A stretch of DNA of 41,079 nucleotides from Kiloniella laminariae (GTDB lineage: Bacteria > Pseudomonadota > Alphaproteobacteria > Kiloniellales > Kiloniellaceae): contig NZ_JAPWGY010000014.1 in the NCBI RefSeq assembly GCF_027214005.1, positions 1-41,079 of the forward strand, in the 5' to 3' direction. A program made the translations under genes and the position numbers. The notes under the pieces are model-generated. The model was not told where the DNA came from. It searched no databases and worked only from the letters and a program-made list of their open reading frames with translations. Shown piece by piece: positions 18,150 to 27,331 of the stretch; position 1 is the first letter of the stretch, and every line of letters starts with the position of its first letter.

Positions 18150-19442
18150 TCAGGTTTTCTGCCGATCTTGGCGTAGCTTATCCCAATAAGCCAGACGTTT
18201 TTTTACCTCTCGCTCAAAGCCTCTCTCAACCGGAAGGTAGTATTTCTCCCTTGGCAAGCTATCTGGAAAGTAGTTTTGTCCGGAAAATCCATCCCGGGCG
18301 TCGTGATCATAGGCATAGTTCTTGCCGTACCCCAGATCCTTCATCATTTTTGTCGGTGCATTAAGAATATGCATCGGGGGTGATAGCGATCCCGTCTCGG
18401 CAGCGGCCCTGACACTGCTTTTATAGGCTTTATATGCCGCATTGGATTTGGGAGCTGTTCCAAGATAGATCACAGCCTGCGCCAATGCCAGCTCACCTTC
18501 GGGAGACCCCAGTCTTTCAAACGTCTGCCAGGCATGGAGTGCCTGAGACATCGCATTTGGGTCGGCCAGTCCGATATCCTCTACGGCAAAACGCAATAAT
18601 CTCCGGGCGATAAAATTGGGATCCTCTCCTCCTGCCAGCATCCGGGCCAGCCAATAAAGCGCTGCATCACAGTCTGAACCCCGCAAAGACTTATGCAAGG
18701 CCGATATAAGATTGTAATGCCCTTCCTGCCCCTTGTCATAGATCGGTGCCCGCTTCTGGATGGCCCCGGCAAGATCTCCGCTGTCAAGCTCCTGCCCCGG
18801 CGGTAAAGTGAACAGTTCTTCCGCCATATTCAGCAGATAGCGTCCATCCCCGTCCGCCATGGCAATCACAGATTGCCTGGCTTCAGGGCTCAGGGGCAAT
18901 TCAAACCCCATTTCCTGTTCGGCCCGACGCAACAGATCATCCATGCCATCTTCATCAAGCCTCTTAAGCACCATCACCTGGGATCGGGACAACAGCGCGG
19001 CATTCAATTCAAAAGAGGGATTTTCAGTCGTGGCACCAACCAGAACAATGGTCCCATCTTCCATATGTGGCAAAAAACCATCCTGCTGGGCACGGTTGAA
19101 GCGATGGATCTCATCGATAAAGAGCAGAGTGCCCTGCCCCATTGCCCGTCGTTCTCTGGCGCGTTCAAAGATTTTACGCAGATCCGCAACACCGGAAAAA
19201 ATGGCAGAAAGAGGTTCGAAATGAAGATCAGTTACATCGGCCAGTAACCGGGCAATCGTGGTTTTACCACAGCCCGGGGTTCCCCAGAGTATCATCGAGG
19301 CCAGTCGTCGGGCACGGACCATCCGGCCAATTGGTCCATTTTCACCAACAAGATGATCCTGTCCAACGACTTCGGACAAGCTGCGCGGACGTAACCGGTC
19401 AGCCAGAGGACGCGTCGCCTGATTTTCAAAGAGCCCTGTCAA
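18150..19442 (-). CDS. rarA: Replication-associated recombination protein A (RarA/MgsA)
   Basis: This 430-residue AAA+ ATPase acts at stalled replication forks, is related to clamp-loader subunits, and is homologous to eukaryotic WRNIP1/Mgs1. Walker A GTPGCGKT is at 54-61 and Walker B LLFIDEIHRF at about 106-115. Sensor 1 is in GATTENPSFELN with the characteristic Asn, followed by LLSRSQVMVLK. The C-terminal MgsA tetramerisation domain contains SALHKSLRGSD and the conserved HAWQ and YLPVERGFE ends. It lies about 49 bp downstream of the DegP-type protease gene, likely in the same transcript. Confidence 0.95.
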   Translation of the reverse strand: MTGLFENQATRPLADRLRPRSLSEVVGQDHLVGENGPIGRMVRARRLASMILWGTPGCGKTTIARLLADVTDLHFEPLSAIFSGVADLRKIFERARERRAMGQGTLLFIDEIHRFNRAQQDGFLPHMEDGTIVLVGATTENPSFELNAALLSRSQVMVLKRLDEDGMDDLLRRAEQEMGFELPLSPEARQSVIAMADGDGRYLLNMAEELFTLPPGQELDSGDLAGAIQKRAPIYDKGQEGHYNLISALHKSLRGSDCDAALYWLARMLAGGEDPNFIARRLLRFAVEDIGLADPNAMSQALHAWQTFERLGSPEGELALAQAVIYLGTAPKSNAAYKAYKSSVRAAAETGSLSPPMHILNAPTKMMKDLGYGKNYAYDHDARDGFSGQNYFPDSLPREKYYLPVERGFEREVKKRLAYWDKLRQDRQKT

Positions 19443-19491
19443 AACTTCCTCTTGTCATTCCTAAACAGCATAAAAATCAATGACTAATCCA

Positions 19492-20916
19492 TTACTTTTT
19501 ACGTGAAAACTCAAGCACCCTCTGGCGTCCGTTTCTTCTGATCACCAGTTGCCACTTCTCGGTTTCTTTAGCCAGTGCGGGTTCGACATCTGACACCAGC
19601 TTAACAGAACTCCCATTCACCCCCAGCAAAATATCCCCGGGCTGAAGCCCTATCCTGTGAGCCGGGCTGCGGCGGGCGATATTGCTAATGATAACCCCTT
19701 CCCAAAGCCCGCTGATATCCAGTTCCTCTGACAGAGCTGGAGAAAGATTGGCAACAGTTGCCCCTGCCAAAGGATTTGAACCAAGAATTTCTCGCATATC
19801 CCTTTGCGGAATTTCAGGTGCCTGGGTTGCTACAAATCGTAAGGTCTGAGCTTTCCGACCCCGCCAGATTCCGATCTGGATTTCATCGCCCACTGGGATC
19901 GTTGCCACCCGAAAGCGCAGCGAGTCAACATTTGTCACTTCCTGACCAGCAGCAGAGAGAATTACATCACCCGCCTTCAGGCCGGCCTGATCTGCTGGTC
20001 CACCCGGGAACACACTGCTGACCACAATCCCGCCGGGGCGAGACAGGCCAAAGCCCTGAGCAAGATCAGAGGTGAGGTTTTGCCCGATCAGACCAGTCCA
20101 GGCCCGGACAAGCCCATGACCTTCTTCCGCAGAGCGGATTACAGTGCGCACCATATTGGCGGGGATAGCAAAACCGATACCGATCGACCCGCCGCCTTTC
20201 GAAGCAAAAATCGCCGTATTAATTCCAAGAAGCTTGCCATCCATCGTAACAAGAGCGCCACCCGAGTTGCCTGGATTGATAGCTGCATCTGTCTGAATGA
20301 AGAACTGGTAATCAGCAATTCCAACACGGGTTCTGGCCAGAGCCGAGACAATGCCGCTTGTGACCGTTTGCCCAACACCAAAAGGATTGCCGATTGCCAG
20401 CACAAGATCGCCGACATCAATTCTGTCTGAGTCCATTAATTCCAGAGTTGGAAGCTCTTCGCCCGCGGTATCAATTTTCAACACGGCCAGATCGGTTCCT
20501 TCATCACTGAGAACCAGTTCGGCCGAAAACTCCCGCCGATCAGCAAGAACAACCTGGATTTCTGTTGCGCCTTCAATCACGTGGTGATTGGTAATAACCA
20601 GCCCATTGCTACGCACGATGACACCCGAGCCCAGGGATTTTCCCTGCCTCTGGCGCTCACGCCCTGGCAGATTATTCCCAAAGAAGCGCTGAAAAAACGG
20701 ATCGTTAAAAAGGGACGGAACCTGGCGTTCCTTAACCAGGGTTTTTGTAAAAATATTTACGACGGCAGGGGCTGTTTGACGAACCACCGGTGAAAAACTG
20801 AGATTAATCTGTTCACGGCTGGAGGGAACCTCTTGAGAGAGCGCAGATCCTATACAGAAAATCCCCCCCAGAACACAGAGAAACAATCTACTCATGCATC
20901 GCGTCCCAGTTTTCAC
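19492..20916 (-). CDS. Do-family periplasmic serine protease (DegP/DegQ/MucD type)
   Basis: This 474-residue envelope protease and chaperone degrades misfolded periplasmic proteins. A Sec signal peptide covers about 1-28 (hydrophobic core LFLCVLGGIFCIGSA). The trypsin-like domain has catalytic His112 (TNHHV), Asp142 (TDLAVL) and Ser218 (GNSGG). Two PDZ domains follow at about 280-375 and 385-470, making it a full-length two-PDZ Do protease. The GTG start at 20916 has AAGGGA eight bases upstream; an ATG seven codons in would also keep the signal peptide. I cannot separate DegP from DegQ or MucD. It diverges from the signalling cassette across 474 bp. Confidence 0.93.
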   Translation of the reverse strand: MKTGTRCMSRLFLCVLGGIFCIGSALSQEVPSSREQINLSFSPVVRQTAPAVVNIFTKTLVKERQVPSLFNDPFFQRFFGNNLPGRERQRQGKSLGSGVIVRSNGLVITNHHVIEGATEIQVVLADRREFSAELVLSDEGTDLAVLKIDTAGEELPTLELMDSDRIDVGDLVLAIGNPFGVGQTVTSGIVSALARTRVGIADYQFFIQTDAAINPGNSGGALVTMDGKLLGINTAIFASKGGGSIGIGFAIPANMVRTVIRSAEEGHGLVRAWTGLIGQNLTSDLAQGFGLSRPGGIVVSSVFPGGPADQAGLKAGDVILSAAGQEVTNVDSLRFRVATIPVGDEIQIGIWRGRKAQTLRFVATQAPEIPQRDMREILGSNPLAGATVANLSPALSEELDISGLWEGVIISNIARRSPAHRIGLQPGDILLGVNGSSVKLVSDVEPALAKETEKWQLVIRRNGRQRVLEFSRKK

Positions 20917-21390
20917 CGCAACATCCCTTCTCTAAGCAATAACAAGACGTAATTATACTTGGTTGATATTCATATCCTGATCAAGGCATCAGCCCTATCT
21001 CTTTCCAAAGCACAAGGCAATAGCACGGTACGAAACCCGTGATAAATCCGGGGACTTCTGGTCAAGAGAAACAAAAAGACTGTCGAAATTTTTGAATATG
21101 AAGTTTTGTTTTAGCAACTGGAATAAAGCAACTTTTCTTACAGTCACCCATGGGTCCCCAACTTCACTCTTCAGTTTTTATAAAGATTTCCCTGCTACAG
21201 ATTACTATGAACAAAAGCCAATGAAGTTTTTAAGATTTCCCTTAAACCTAAGGACAGCAAAACGGGGGGATCTCTGTAAGTTTCAAAAGCCAACAACTCA
21301 TGGTTACCCCCCATTCAACCTCCAGAATATTCATAATTCAGGATCGAGAGACAAGGATAGTGGTGGCAATAAAATTCAGGACACGCTCAC
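20917..21390. other. Divergent intergenic region between the protease and kinase genes
   Basis: This 474-bp AT-rich gap separates the minus-strand protease gene from the first plus-strand histidine kinase, so it should contain promoters for both. On the minus strand a perfect TATAAT lies at 20952-20957, about 35 bp before the protease GTG, without a good -35. A 100-residue plus-strand frame at 21092-21394 runs through the kinase ATG, has no ribosome binding site and recognisable composition, and is not called. No repeats or RNA genes are seen. Confidence 0.45.
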
Positions 21391-22956
21391 ATGAGTAATG
21401 CCCCTCTTAAAAAGACCAAAGCTTTCTGGAATGTTGGCAGAAAGATTTTTGTGGTCTCAGTGTCAATAGTATTGGTGCTGTTCGCGGTGTTTACGTCTGT
21501 AAACTGGTACATGGAAAAACAGCGCATCACCAAAATCTGGATAGAGAATGTTACCGTAAAAACAGAGCGGTTGGCCGCGCAGATCAGTGGCGCAGTAAGA
21601 AGAGAGCAGCCGAATGCCATATGGCATTCTTTTAATTTCCTTACCCCAAGCGAGCAGGTCACCCCCTTCGATTTACGGGTCTACAATCCTTCGGGAAAAA
21701 AGTTACTCGAGCATGTCGGGCTTAACCACAAAGCAGAGGATTTAAGATTTTCAGAGCTTCTGGAAGGGAAAACCCAGAAAACACTTCATCACCTTGATGA
21801 CAAGGGTATTACTATCGCGGTGCCGATTAAAACCCTGCGCAGCAAAGCTTACGGAACCTTGATCATTACCTGGAGCCTTTCTCCACTCAATACCCACTTG
21901 CTCGACTCATTGAAAAGCCAAGGGTTCCTCTCTCTCGGCATTCTCGCTCTCGCAAGTTTGATTATCTTTTTTCTGGTCAGGCTCACGATTGGATCCCACC
22001 TGACACAACTCAGTAATGATATGCTCCTGATCGTCAACAACCAACGCCCACAAACCAGTAAACTCTTTAAACGACAAGATGAATTCGGCGTACTCGCGCT
22101 TTCTCTTGAAGTTTTCAAACGACGCATGGATGAATTCAGAGAAACCCGGACAAAGCTTGAAGAAAAGACAAATTTACTCGGTATGGCTTTGGAAAAGGAG
22201 GTTGTGCAAAACTCCATGCAGCGTGATTTTGTTTCCATGGCCTCACACGAGATAAGAACGCCGCTGACGATCATAGACAGTAGTGTTCAACGTATTCGCC
22301 GGAGACTAGACACTCTCGACAAAGATTTCATTGATGGAAAACTCCATAAAATCTCAGGTGCCACCCAGCGTATGCTTGAGCTACTCGACAGCACATTAAG
22401 TGCCTCACGTATCGAGGCGGGAGAGGTAGAGATGTCTCTTACCCCTGTCGATCTCGCAGGCCTTCTCGCCCTGACCTGCATAAATCATCAAGACTATTCA
22501 GAACACCATCAAATCATTTATGATGTCCAAAAGTTGCCGAGGAGTATCCTTGTCGACAAGCCAAAAATCACTCAGGTATTCTCAAATCTTCTGTCGAACG
22601 CAATCAAATACTCTCCAGGAGCTTCCAAAGTCATTGTTGGCGGTTATATAGAGAACGGAAGAGCCTATATAACATTTCAGGATTTCGGGATTGGCATTGC
22701 CAGAGAAGATTGGCCTCATATATTTGACCGCTATTTTCGATCCAGTAACACTGCAGGCATTTCTGGCACAGGTATCGGGCTTTGCCTGGTCCAGTGGTTG
22801 TTAGAGTTGCATGGAGGAGCAATAACGATTGAAAGCGAACTTGAACAAGGATCTGTCTTCACAGTTATGCTCCCGATAAAAGATTCAGGAGATGATCAGG
22901 CAGAGATCATTAATATCCCCTTGACGTCCACTGAATCTGATCTTTCGAAATTATAG
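21391..22956 (+). CDS. Membrane sensor histidine kinase, first of a tandem pair
   Basis: This 521-residue transmembrane histidine kinase has TM1 at about 18-40, a periplasmic sensor region of about 137 residues resembling a single Cache/PAS-like fold (FDLRVYNPSGKKLLEH, then TIAVPIKT and YGTLIITW strands), and TM2 at about 178-200. A HAMP-like linker ending with the DEFGVLALSLE signature follows, then HisKA with phospho-acceptor His286 in SMASHEIRTPLTII. The HATPase domain has NLLSNAIKYSPG (N box), QDFGIGI (G1) and GTGIGLCLVQWLL (G2). All catalytic motifs are intact. It is very similar to the second kinase throughout and the histidine falls at the same residue number. The ligand is unknown. 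AGGA lies nine bases before the ATG. Confidence 0.93.
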   Translation: MSNAPLKKTKAFWNVGRKIFVVSVSIVLVLFAVFTSVNWYMEKQRITKIWIENVTVKTERLAAQISGAVRREQPNAIWHSFNFLTPSEQVTPFDLRVYNPSGKKLLEHVGLNHKAEDLRFSELLEGKTQKTLHHLDDKGITIAVPIKTLRSKAYGTLIITWSLSPLNTHLLDSLKSQGFLSLGILALASLIIFFLVRLTIGSHLTQLSNDMLLIVNNQRPQTSKLFKRQDEFGVLALSLEVFKRRMDEFRETRTKLEEKTNLLGMALEKEVVQNSMQRDFVSMASHEIRTPLTIIDSSVQRIRRRLDTLDKDFIDGKLHKISGATQRMLELLDSTLSASRIEAGEVEMSLTPVDLAGLLALTCINHQDYSEHHQIIYDVQKLPRSILVDKPKITQVFSNLLSNAIKYSPGASKVIVGGYIENGRAYITFQDFGIGIAREDWPHIFDRYFRSSNTAGISGTGIGLCLVQWLLELHGGAITIESELEQGSVFTVMLPIKDSGDDQAEIINIPLTSTESDLSKL

Positions 22957-23284
22957 ACCTCCCCAGGTTTGCAGACAGACAGAATCAGTATGAAGCCAGG
23001 GCTTGATTTTTTGGTTCAATCTACAGTTATAATTCTTATTTTTGACGTAAATCTTTCAACAGAAGACTCATTGGAAATGGTTAATTTTTCCTTTATTTAA
23101 AGAAACTTAAGCTAACGACTGAAGGTTGTATTTTATCCAATAAAGTTGTAAAGTTACTCATGATAACCAAACTGAAGATGTTTTTGATACAGTCTTGAAA
23201 TATCGCCTCTGTCAAGACCAGGCGTTGGCCCCAGATTACCCCTTCTGCTGCCAAGGAAGTTATCAACAGGAGATAACGGCTCGG
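22957..23284. other. AT-rich gap between the two kinase genes
   Basis: This 328-bp stretch has no gene and is markedly richer in A+T than the flanking kinases. It contains a plausible sigma70-type promoter, described separately, and long poly-T/poly-A patches. No clear U-tract hairpin follows the first kinase, so readthrough from it into the second remains possible. Confidence 0.5.
23003..23033 (+). promoter_or_regulatory. Candidate sigma70-type promoter for the second kinase and response regulator
   Basis: A perfect TATAAT (23028-23033) is preceded at 19 bases by TTGATT (23003-23008). The spacing is longer than ideal and the -35 is only four of six. If used, it gives a leader of roughly 245 bases before the second kinase. 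Low-confidence call. Confidence 0.3.
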
Positions 23285-24874
23285 ATGAATGAAATCACGT
23301 TCAACAAACCAAAAACCTTCTGGAACGTTGGAAGAAAGGTCTGCCTGATTGCGGTAAGCGGCACTTCATTACTCTTCGCTATCTTGACTTATGTAAACTG
23401 GTATCTGGAGAAACAACACATCACCGAAATCTGGGTGGAAAACTCCATGGTCAAAACCGAACGCCTAGCCTCGCAAATCAGTGATGTTGTAAGAAGGGAG
23501 CAAGCAGACGAAATCTGGACTTCATTCAATTTCCTGACGCCAAGAGAGCAGGTCGTCGCGTTTGATCTAAGAGTTTATAATCCCGAAGGGAAAAAGCTTG
23601 TCGAACACCTGGGCCTTGATCGGAAGAATGACGACCAGAGGTTCTCTGAGATCCTGACAGGCAAAACACTTAATACCGATTATTTTATAGACGATGTTGG
23701 CATCGCTGTCGCCACCCCGATAAGGACGCGGCACAGTGAATCCTATGGGACCCTGGTTGTTACCTGGAGTTTGTCCTCCAGAAACACCTTCCTTCGCGAT
23801 ACGATAAAAACACAATTATATCTGTTTCTTGGCTTTACAGTGATCAGCTGCTTTTTTCTTTTTACGCTAATCAATAGAACAATCGCCTCTCACCTTACCC
23901 AACTCAGCCATGATATGGTCCTCATCGTCAAAAACCAGTGCTCCAAAGGGAGCAAACTGCTTAACAGAAATGATGAGTTCGGCGTTATCGCGCTTTCGCT
24001 TGAGGTTTTCAAACGCCATATGGATGAGTTGCAAAACACAAAAACTGCCCTCGAAGACAAAACAAGGTTACTTGAAATCACGTTAGAAAAAGAACAGATG
24101 CAAAATTCCATGCAGCGGGATTTTGTCTCTATGGCTTCACACGAGATAAGAACTCCTCTGACGATCATCGACAGCAGTGTTCAGCGTATCCGACGCCGGC
24201 TTGATGCTCTTGATAAGGACTTTGTTGATTCCAAGCTCAACAAAATTTCCGGGGCCACCCAGCGTATGCTTGAACTGCTGGACAGCACCTTGAGCACCTC
24301 GCGTATCGAAGCAGGGGAAGTCGACATCTCTCTCGCTCCCCTTGATCTGGCTGGGTTGGTGGCCCTGACCTGCATAAACCATCAGGACTATTCAGAACAT
24401 CACCACATCATCTATGATGTAAGGGCGCTCCCCCGGAACATTGTTGCTGATCGCCGAAAGCTGGTGCAGGTTATTACCAATCTGCTATCTAATGCCATCA
24501 AATACTCGCCGGGAGCAGAACAAATAATAATTGGCAGCTATATAGAAAACGGGCGGGCCTATATCTCATTTCAGGATTTTGGTATCGGTATTTCGCAAGA
24601 GGACTGGCCAAAAATCTTTGGCCGTTATTTCCGCTCCAGTAACACTTCAGGAATATCCGGAACCGGGATAGGCTTGTGTCTTGTCCAGTGGCTGCTAGAA
24701 TTACACGGCGGGTCTATATCTGTTGAAAGTGAATTGGAGGTAGGCTCTACTTTTACAATTATGCTGCCGATAAAAGACGCTGGAGAGGAACAGGCTGAAA
24801 TCATTGATGTCCCTCTAATTTCGTCAGAAGCCGATTTCTCTGGGGCAGATAAAATCGCTGTCGCCAGATCGTAA
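23285..24874 (+). CDS. Membrane sensor histidine kinase, second of a tandem pair
   Basis: This 529-residue paralogue of the preceding kinase has the same order: TM1 at about 18-40, a Cache/PAS-like periplasmic domain (FDLRVYNPEGKKLVEH, AVATPIRT, YGTLVVTW), TM2, HAMP-like linker (DEFGVIALSLE), HisKA with His286, and HATPase N, G1 and G2 boxes (NLLSNAIKYSPG, QDFGIGI, GTGIGLCLVQW). The kinase half is about four-fifths identical to the first kinase by eye and the sensor half is more diverged, so the two may sense different cues. I chose ATG 23285 because the product then aligns residue by residue with the first kinase; the frame extends 30 codons upstream without a family match. It ends 18 bp before the response regulator gene. 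Confidence 0.93.
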   Translation: MNEITFNKPKTFWNVGRKVCLIAVSGTSLLFAILTYVNWYLEKQHITEIWVENSMVKTERLASQISDVVRREQADEIWTSFNFLTPREQVVAFDLRVYNPEGKKLVEHLGLDRKNDDQRFSEILTGKTLNTDYFIDDVGIAVATPIRTRHSESYGTLVVTWSLSSRNTFLRDTIKTQLYLFLGFTVISCFFLFTLINRTIASHLTQLSHDMVLIVKNQCSKGSKLLNRNDEFGVIALSLEVFKRHMDELQNTKTALEDKTRLLEITLEKEQMQNSMQRDFVSMASHEIRTPLTIIDSSVQRIRRRLDALDKDFVDSKLNKISGATQRMLELLDSTLSTSRIEAGEVDISLAPLDLAGLVALTCINHQDYSEHHHIIYDVRALPRNIVADRRKLVQVITNLLSNAIKYSPGAEQIIIGSYIENGRAYISFQDFGIGISQEDWPKIFGRYFRSSNTSGISGTGIGLCLVQWLLELHGGSISVESELEVGSTFTIMLPIKDAGEEQAEIIDVPLISSEADFSGADKIAVARS

Positions 24875-24892
24875 AAATCAGAGAAAGTAAAT

Positions 24893-26692
24893 ATGGCAAC
24901 AATTTTATGTGTTGAAGATGAAGATGTCCTCAGAGAGGATCTGGTCGAGGAGCTCACTGATTATGGCTATAAAGTTCTTTCTGCCAGAAACGGCGCGGAA
25001 GGCTTTAAGATTGTTTCAGAGACCAAAGATCTTGATCTCGTATTAAGCGATATCTCGATGCCTGTAATGGATGGAATGGGTCTTCTGCGAAAAATCAGAG
25101 AATCAAACGCACCTTATGCATCAACACCCTTTGTATTCCTTAGTGCCATGTCCGATAACAAGCACATGATCGAAGGGAAGTCACTTGGGGTCGATGATTA
25201 CATAATCAAACCTGTCAACTTTGACCTTCTCTTGTCAACCATTGCCAAACAACTAACAAAATCAAAATCCAGGTCAGCCGCGCCACCAGGCGCGCCAACG
25301 GCTCCCAGTACAGTTTCCTCTCAAGCCAAGCCAAATAAACCAGATGATCGGGTGCCAAACTCGCCAACCGTGCGTGCCCTAAATCAAAATCCACATCCTA
25401 AACCATCCACCAAACCGACGTCCGTTACAGGTTCCTCTTCCCCACCTCCCGCTCCAATTGCCCCAACAATGGCAAAAAGCATTCCTCAGCCAGCGAATTC
25501 ACCTGGTGCTCGTCCCCCTTCATCTACACAGCATCATGTTGAGGGGATGAACACACAACCACCACCTTTTCCGGATGACTCCCGGTTGGTTGCAGGCCGT
25601 TTCCAGCTTTTGGGAATCGACAAGCTCAAGGAAAAAGTCGGGGATAAATGGGAGCATCATCAGCGCTTGATCCATAATATTATGGTCTCGGTTGTTTCCA
25701 AAAACATTGGCCCCCTGGACTCCTGCCGCATATCCGAGGATGGCGATATGATGGTCTGCTTTTCCCAACTGAATGAAGTGGAAGCCCGCTTTAAGCTTGA
25801 TGCTATTCGTAAAGAAGTCTGGATCAAGCTTCTCGGTGAAGAAGGCTATAAAGACGATTTAAATATTTCCACCCAAGCTTTTGAAATCAAAGGGCAAGCC
25901 TATGAGCTAGAAGTAGAGGAAGAGGAATACAGTAAAGCAAAAGACCCCTGGGATATTATCCAGAAACGCATTGAACAATCCGCCCAATCAACTCAGGAAA
26001 AAGTGGATATTTTTCTGCAGGAAATTCTTGAGCGTGCAGAAATACGTTTCACCAGATTACAAAATACAGCAGGGGATAACCTGCCCCTCTCCCTGGCAAG
26101 TTTTGATGACTTCGGGCAGGAACGACAACAGAAAATCGAACAGGTGATCGACGAAGCAGATCCCCGCCGATTGATCATCGAGGGCGCCTATATCGGCCAG
26201 ACAACCGGGTACATGATATCCAACCTGATCGACATGGCTGCTGCGGGTGTGATCATGAGGCTGGATTATCAGCTTTGCACAAATAAAAAGGAATTTGACC
26301 GTGTTCTGATGTTGTTGGAAAGCCTGCCGCAAAAATCCAGGGAACGCCTTATCATTGCCCTGACCGGTTTACCCAACAATATCCACCTGACCAAGATCAG
26401 CGACCTCATGGCAAGGCTCAGACCTTTTTGCAAAATGGGGGCTACAGAACTTCAACTGCATATGCCTGGGGATCACCATTTTGACATGTTGGGCGTAACA
26501 ATCCTGATCCTTGATTACCATGAAGCGCTGGCCATGGGACGGCATTCAAAAAGCAAGTACATTCAGGCAATCAAAACCATCAAGCTGAAGAAAAAGCGTG
26601 TCATGGTTCTCAACGCCCCTAAAGGGAAAGAAAAAATTCTGAACAGTCTGGGCGGGGATTTTATCCACATAAGGGATATGGAACTGTTCTGA
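24893..26692 (+). CDS. Response regulator with Pro-rich linker and degenerate GGDEF-EAL-like output
   Basis: This 599-residue protein begins with a full receiver domain (1-120): acidic pocket ED at 8-9, phospho-acceptor Asp53 in LSDISMP, Ser84, and Lys106 in YIIKP. Residues 127-228 form a Pro/Ser-rich low-complexity linker. Residues 233-333 resemble a GGDEF fold (FQLLGIDKLKEKVGDKW, then DSCRI), but SEDGD at 281-285 stands where GGDEF should be. After a helical stretch, 395-599 looks like an EAL-fold remnant: RLIIALTGLP for the ExT strand and RVMVLNAPKGKEKILNSLGG for the AEGVE helix, with the catalytic acids absent. No DNA-binding domain is seen. It probably acts by protein contact or nucleotide binding, driven by the two kinases. 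Receiver call firm; output call inference. Confidence 0.85.
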   Translation: MATILCVEDEDVLREDLVEELTDYGYKVLSARNGAEGFKIVSETKDLDLVLSDISMPVMDGMGLLRKIRESNAPYASTPFVFLSAMSDNKHMIEGKSLGVDDYIIKPVNFDLLLSTIAKQLTKSKSRSAAPPGAPTAPSTVSSQAKPNKPDDRVPNSPTVRALNQNPHPKPSTKPTSVTGSSSPPPAPIAPTMAKSIPQPANSPGARPPSSTQHHVEGMNTQPPPFPDDSRLVAGRFQLLGIDKLKEKVGDKWEHHQRLIHNIMVSVVSKNIGPLDSCRISEDGDMMVCFSQLNEVEARFKLDAIRKEVWIKLLGEEGYKDDLNISTQAFEIKGQAYELEVEEEEYSKAKDPWDIIQKRIEQSAQSTQEKVDIFLQEILERAEIRFTRLQNTAGDNLPLSLASFDDFGQERQQKIEQVIDEADPRRLIIEGAYIGQTTGYMISNLIDMAAAGVIMRLDYQLCTNKKEFDRVLMLLESLPQKSRERLIIALTGLPNNIHLTKISDLMARLRPFCKMGATELQLHMPGDHHFDMLGVTILILDYHEALAMGRHSKSKYIQAIKTIKLKKKRVMVLNAPKGKEKILNSLGGDFIHIRDMELF

Positions 26693-26737
26693 CAGAAAAC
26701 TGAAAACCGAACCCTTAGAAGTTAAATTTATAAAACG

Positions 26738-26767
26738 ACAAAAGGCAGCCCGAAGGCTGCCTTTTGT
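26738..26767. terminator. Bidirectional terminator between the response regulator and rplQ
   Basis: A perfect 13-bp stem (26738-26750 with 26755-26767) with a CGAA tetraloop has A-rich left and T-rich right arms, so each strand's transcript ends its stem in a U-run. It lies between convergent genes: 46 bp after the response regulator stop and 28 bp after the rplQ stop. It serves both. Confidence 0.9.
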
Positions 26768-26794
26768 ACAAAACAGGACAAGAACGAAAAGAAC

Positions 26795-27214
26795 TTACTC
26801 TTCGCCTTCGCCTGCATCAGACAGGTCAGGACCGGAATCCTGGCCTTTAGCATCAACGTTACGCTCAACCAATTCAATAACAGCCATTGCTGCCATGTCA
26901 CCATGACGGAAACCGGCTTTAAGAACACGGGTATAACCACCCTGGCGTTCTTTGTAACGTGCAGCCAGTTCATCAAACAGCTTGCCAGTGATTTTGGCAT
27001 CACGAAGAACAGACATTGCCTGACGACGGGCGTGCAGATCGCCGCGTTTACCAAGGGTGATCAGCTTCTCAACGATGGGACGAAGATCTTTGGCTTTTGG
27101 CAGGGTTGTCTTGATCTGCTCGTGCTTGATCAGGGCGTGTGCCATGTTGGCAAACATAGCCTTACGGTGGCTAGAGGTACGATTAAGTTTACGACCACTC
27201 ATTCCGTGACGCAT
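26795..27214 (-). CDS. rplQ: 50S ribosomal protein L17
   Basis: This L17 protein has 139 residues, about a dozen more than E. coli, because of an acidic C-terminal tail rich in Asp, Glu and Gly. The N-terminal [17 protein letters not shown] is the conserved rRNA-binding start. It is the last gene of the alpha operon, after rpoA, from which it is separated by 158 bp containing a stable hairpin without a U-tract. AGGAG precedes the ATG. The bidirectional terminator follows. Confidence 0.98.
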   Translation of the reverse strand: MRHGMSGRKLNRTSSHRKAMFANMAHALIKHEQIKTTLPKAKDLRPIVEKLITLGKRGDLHARRQAMSVLRDAKITGKLFDELAARYKERQGGYTRVLKAGFRHGDMAAMAVIELVERNVDAKGQDSGPDLSDAGEGEE

Positions 27215-27331
27215 TTCTGTTCTCCTATATCTGTTGTCTCGCGCACGAGACGGATTGTATTATCCTGTCGCCGCCTGATCCTGTATTCCCTCCCCTTCGC
27301 AGGATTGGGATACTCATCCGATGTACGACAG

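Noticed and set aside
20952-20957. TATAAT as a sigma70 promoter of the DegP-type protease
   Set aside because: The hexamer is perfect, but no acceptable -35 lies at 16-18 bases; the nearest TTGATC is 21 bases away, so it is mentioned only as a possibility.
21092-21394. A 100-residue plus-strand ORF before the first kinase
   Set aside because: It has no ribosome binding site, runs over the kinase ATG, and has a random-looking composition with no domain.
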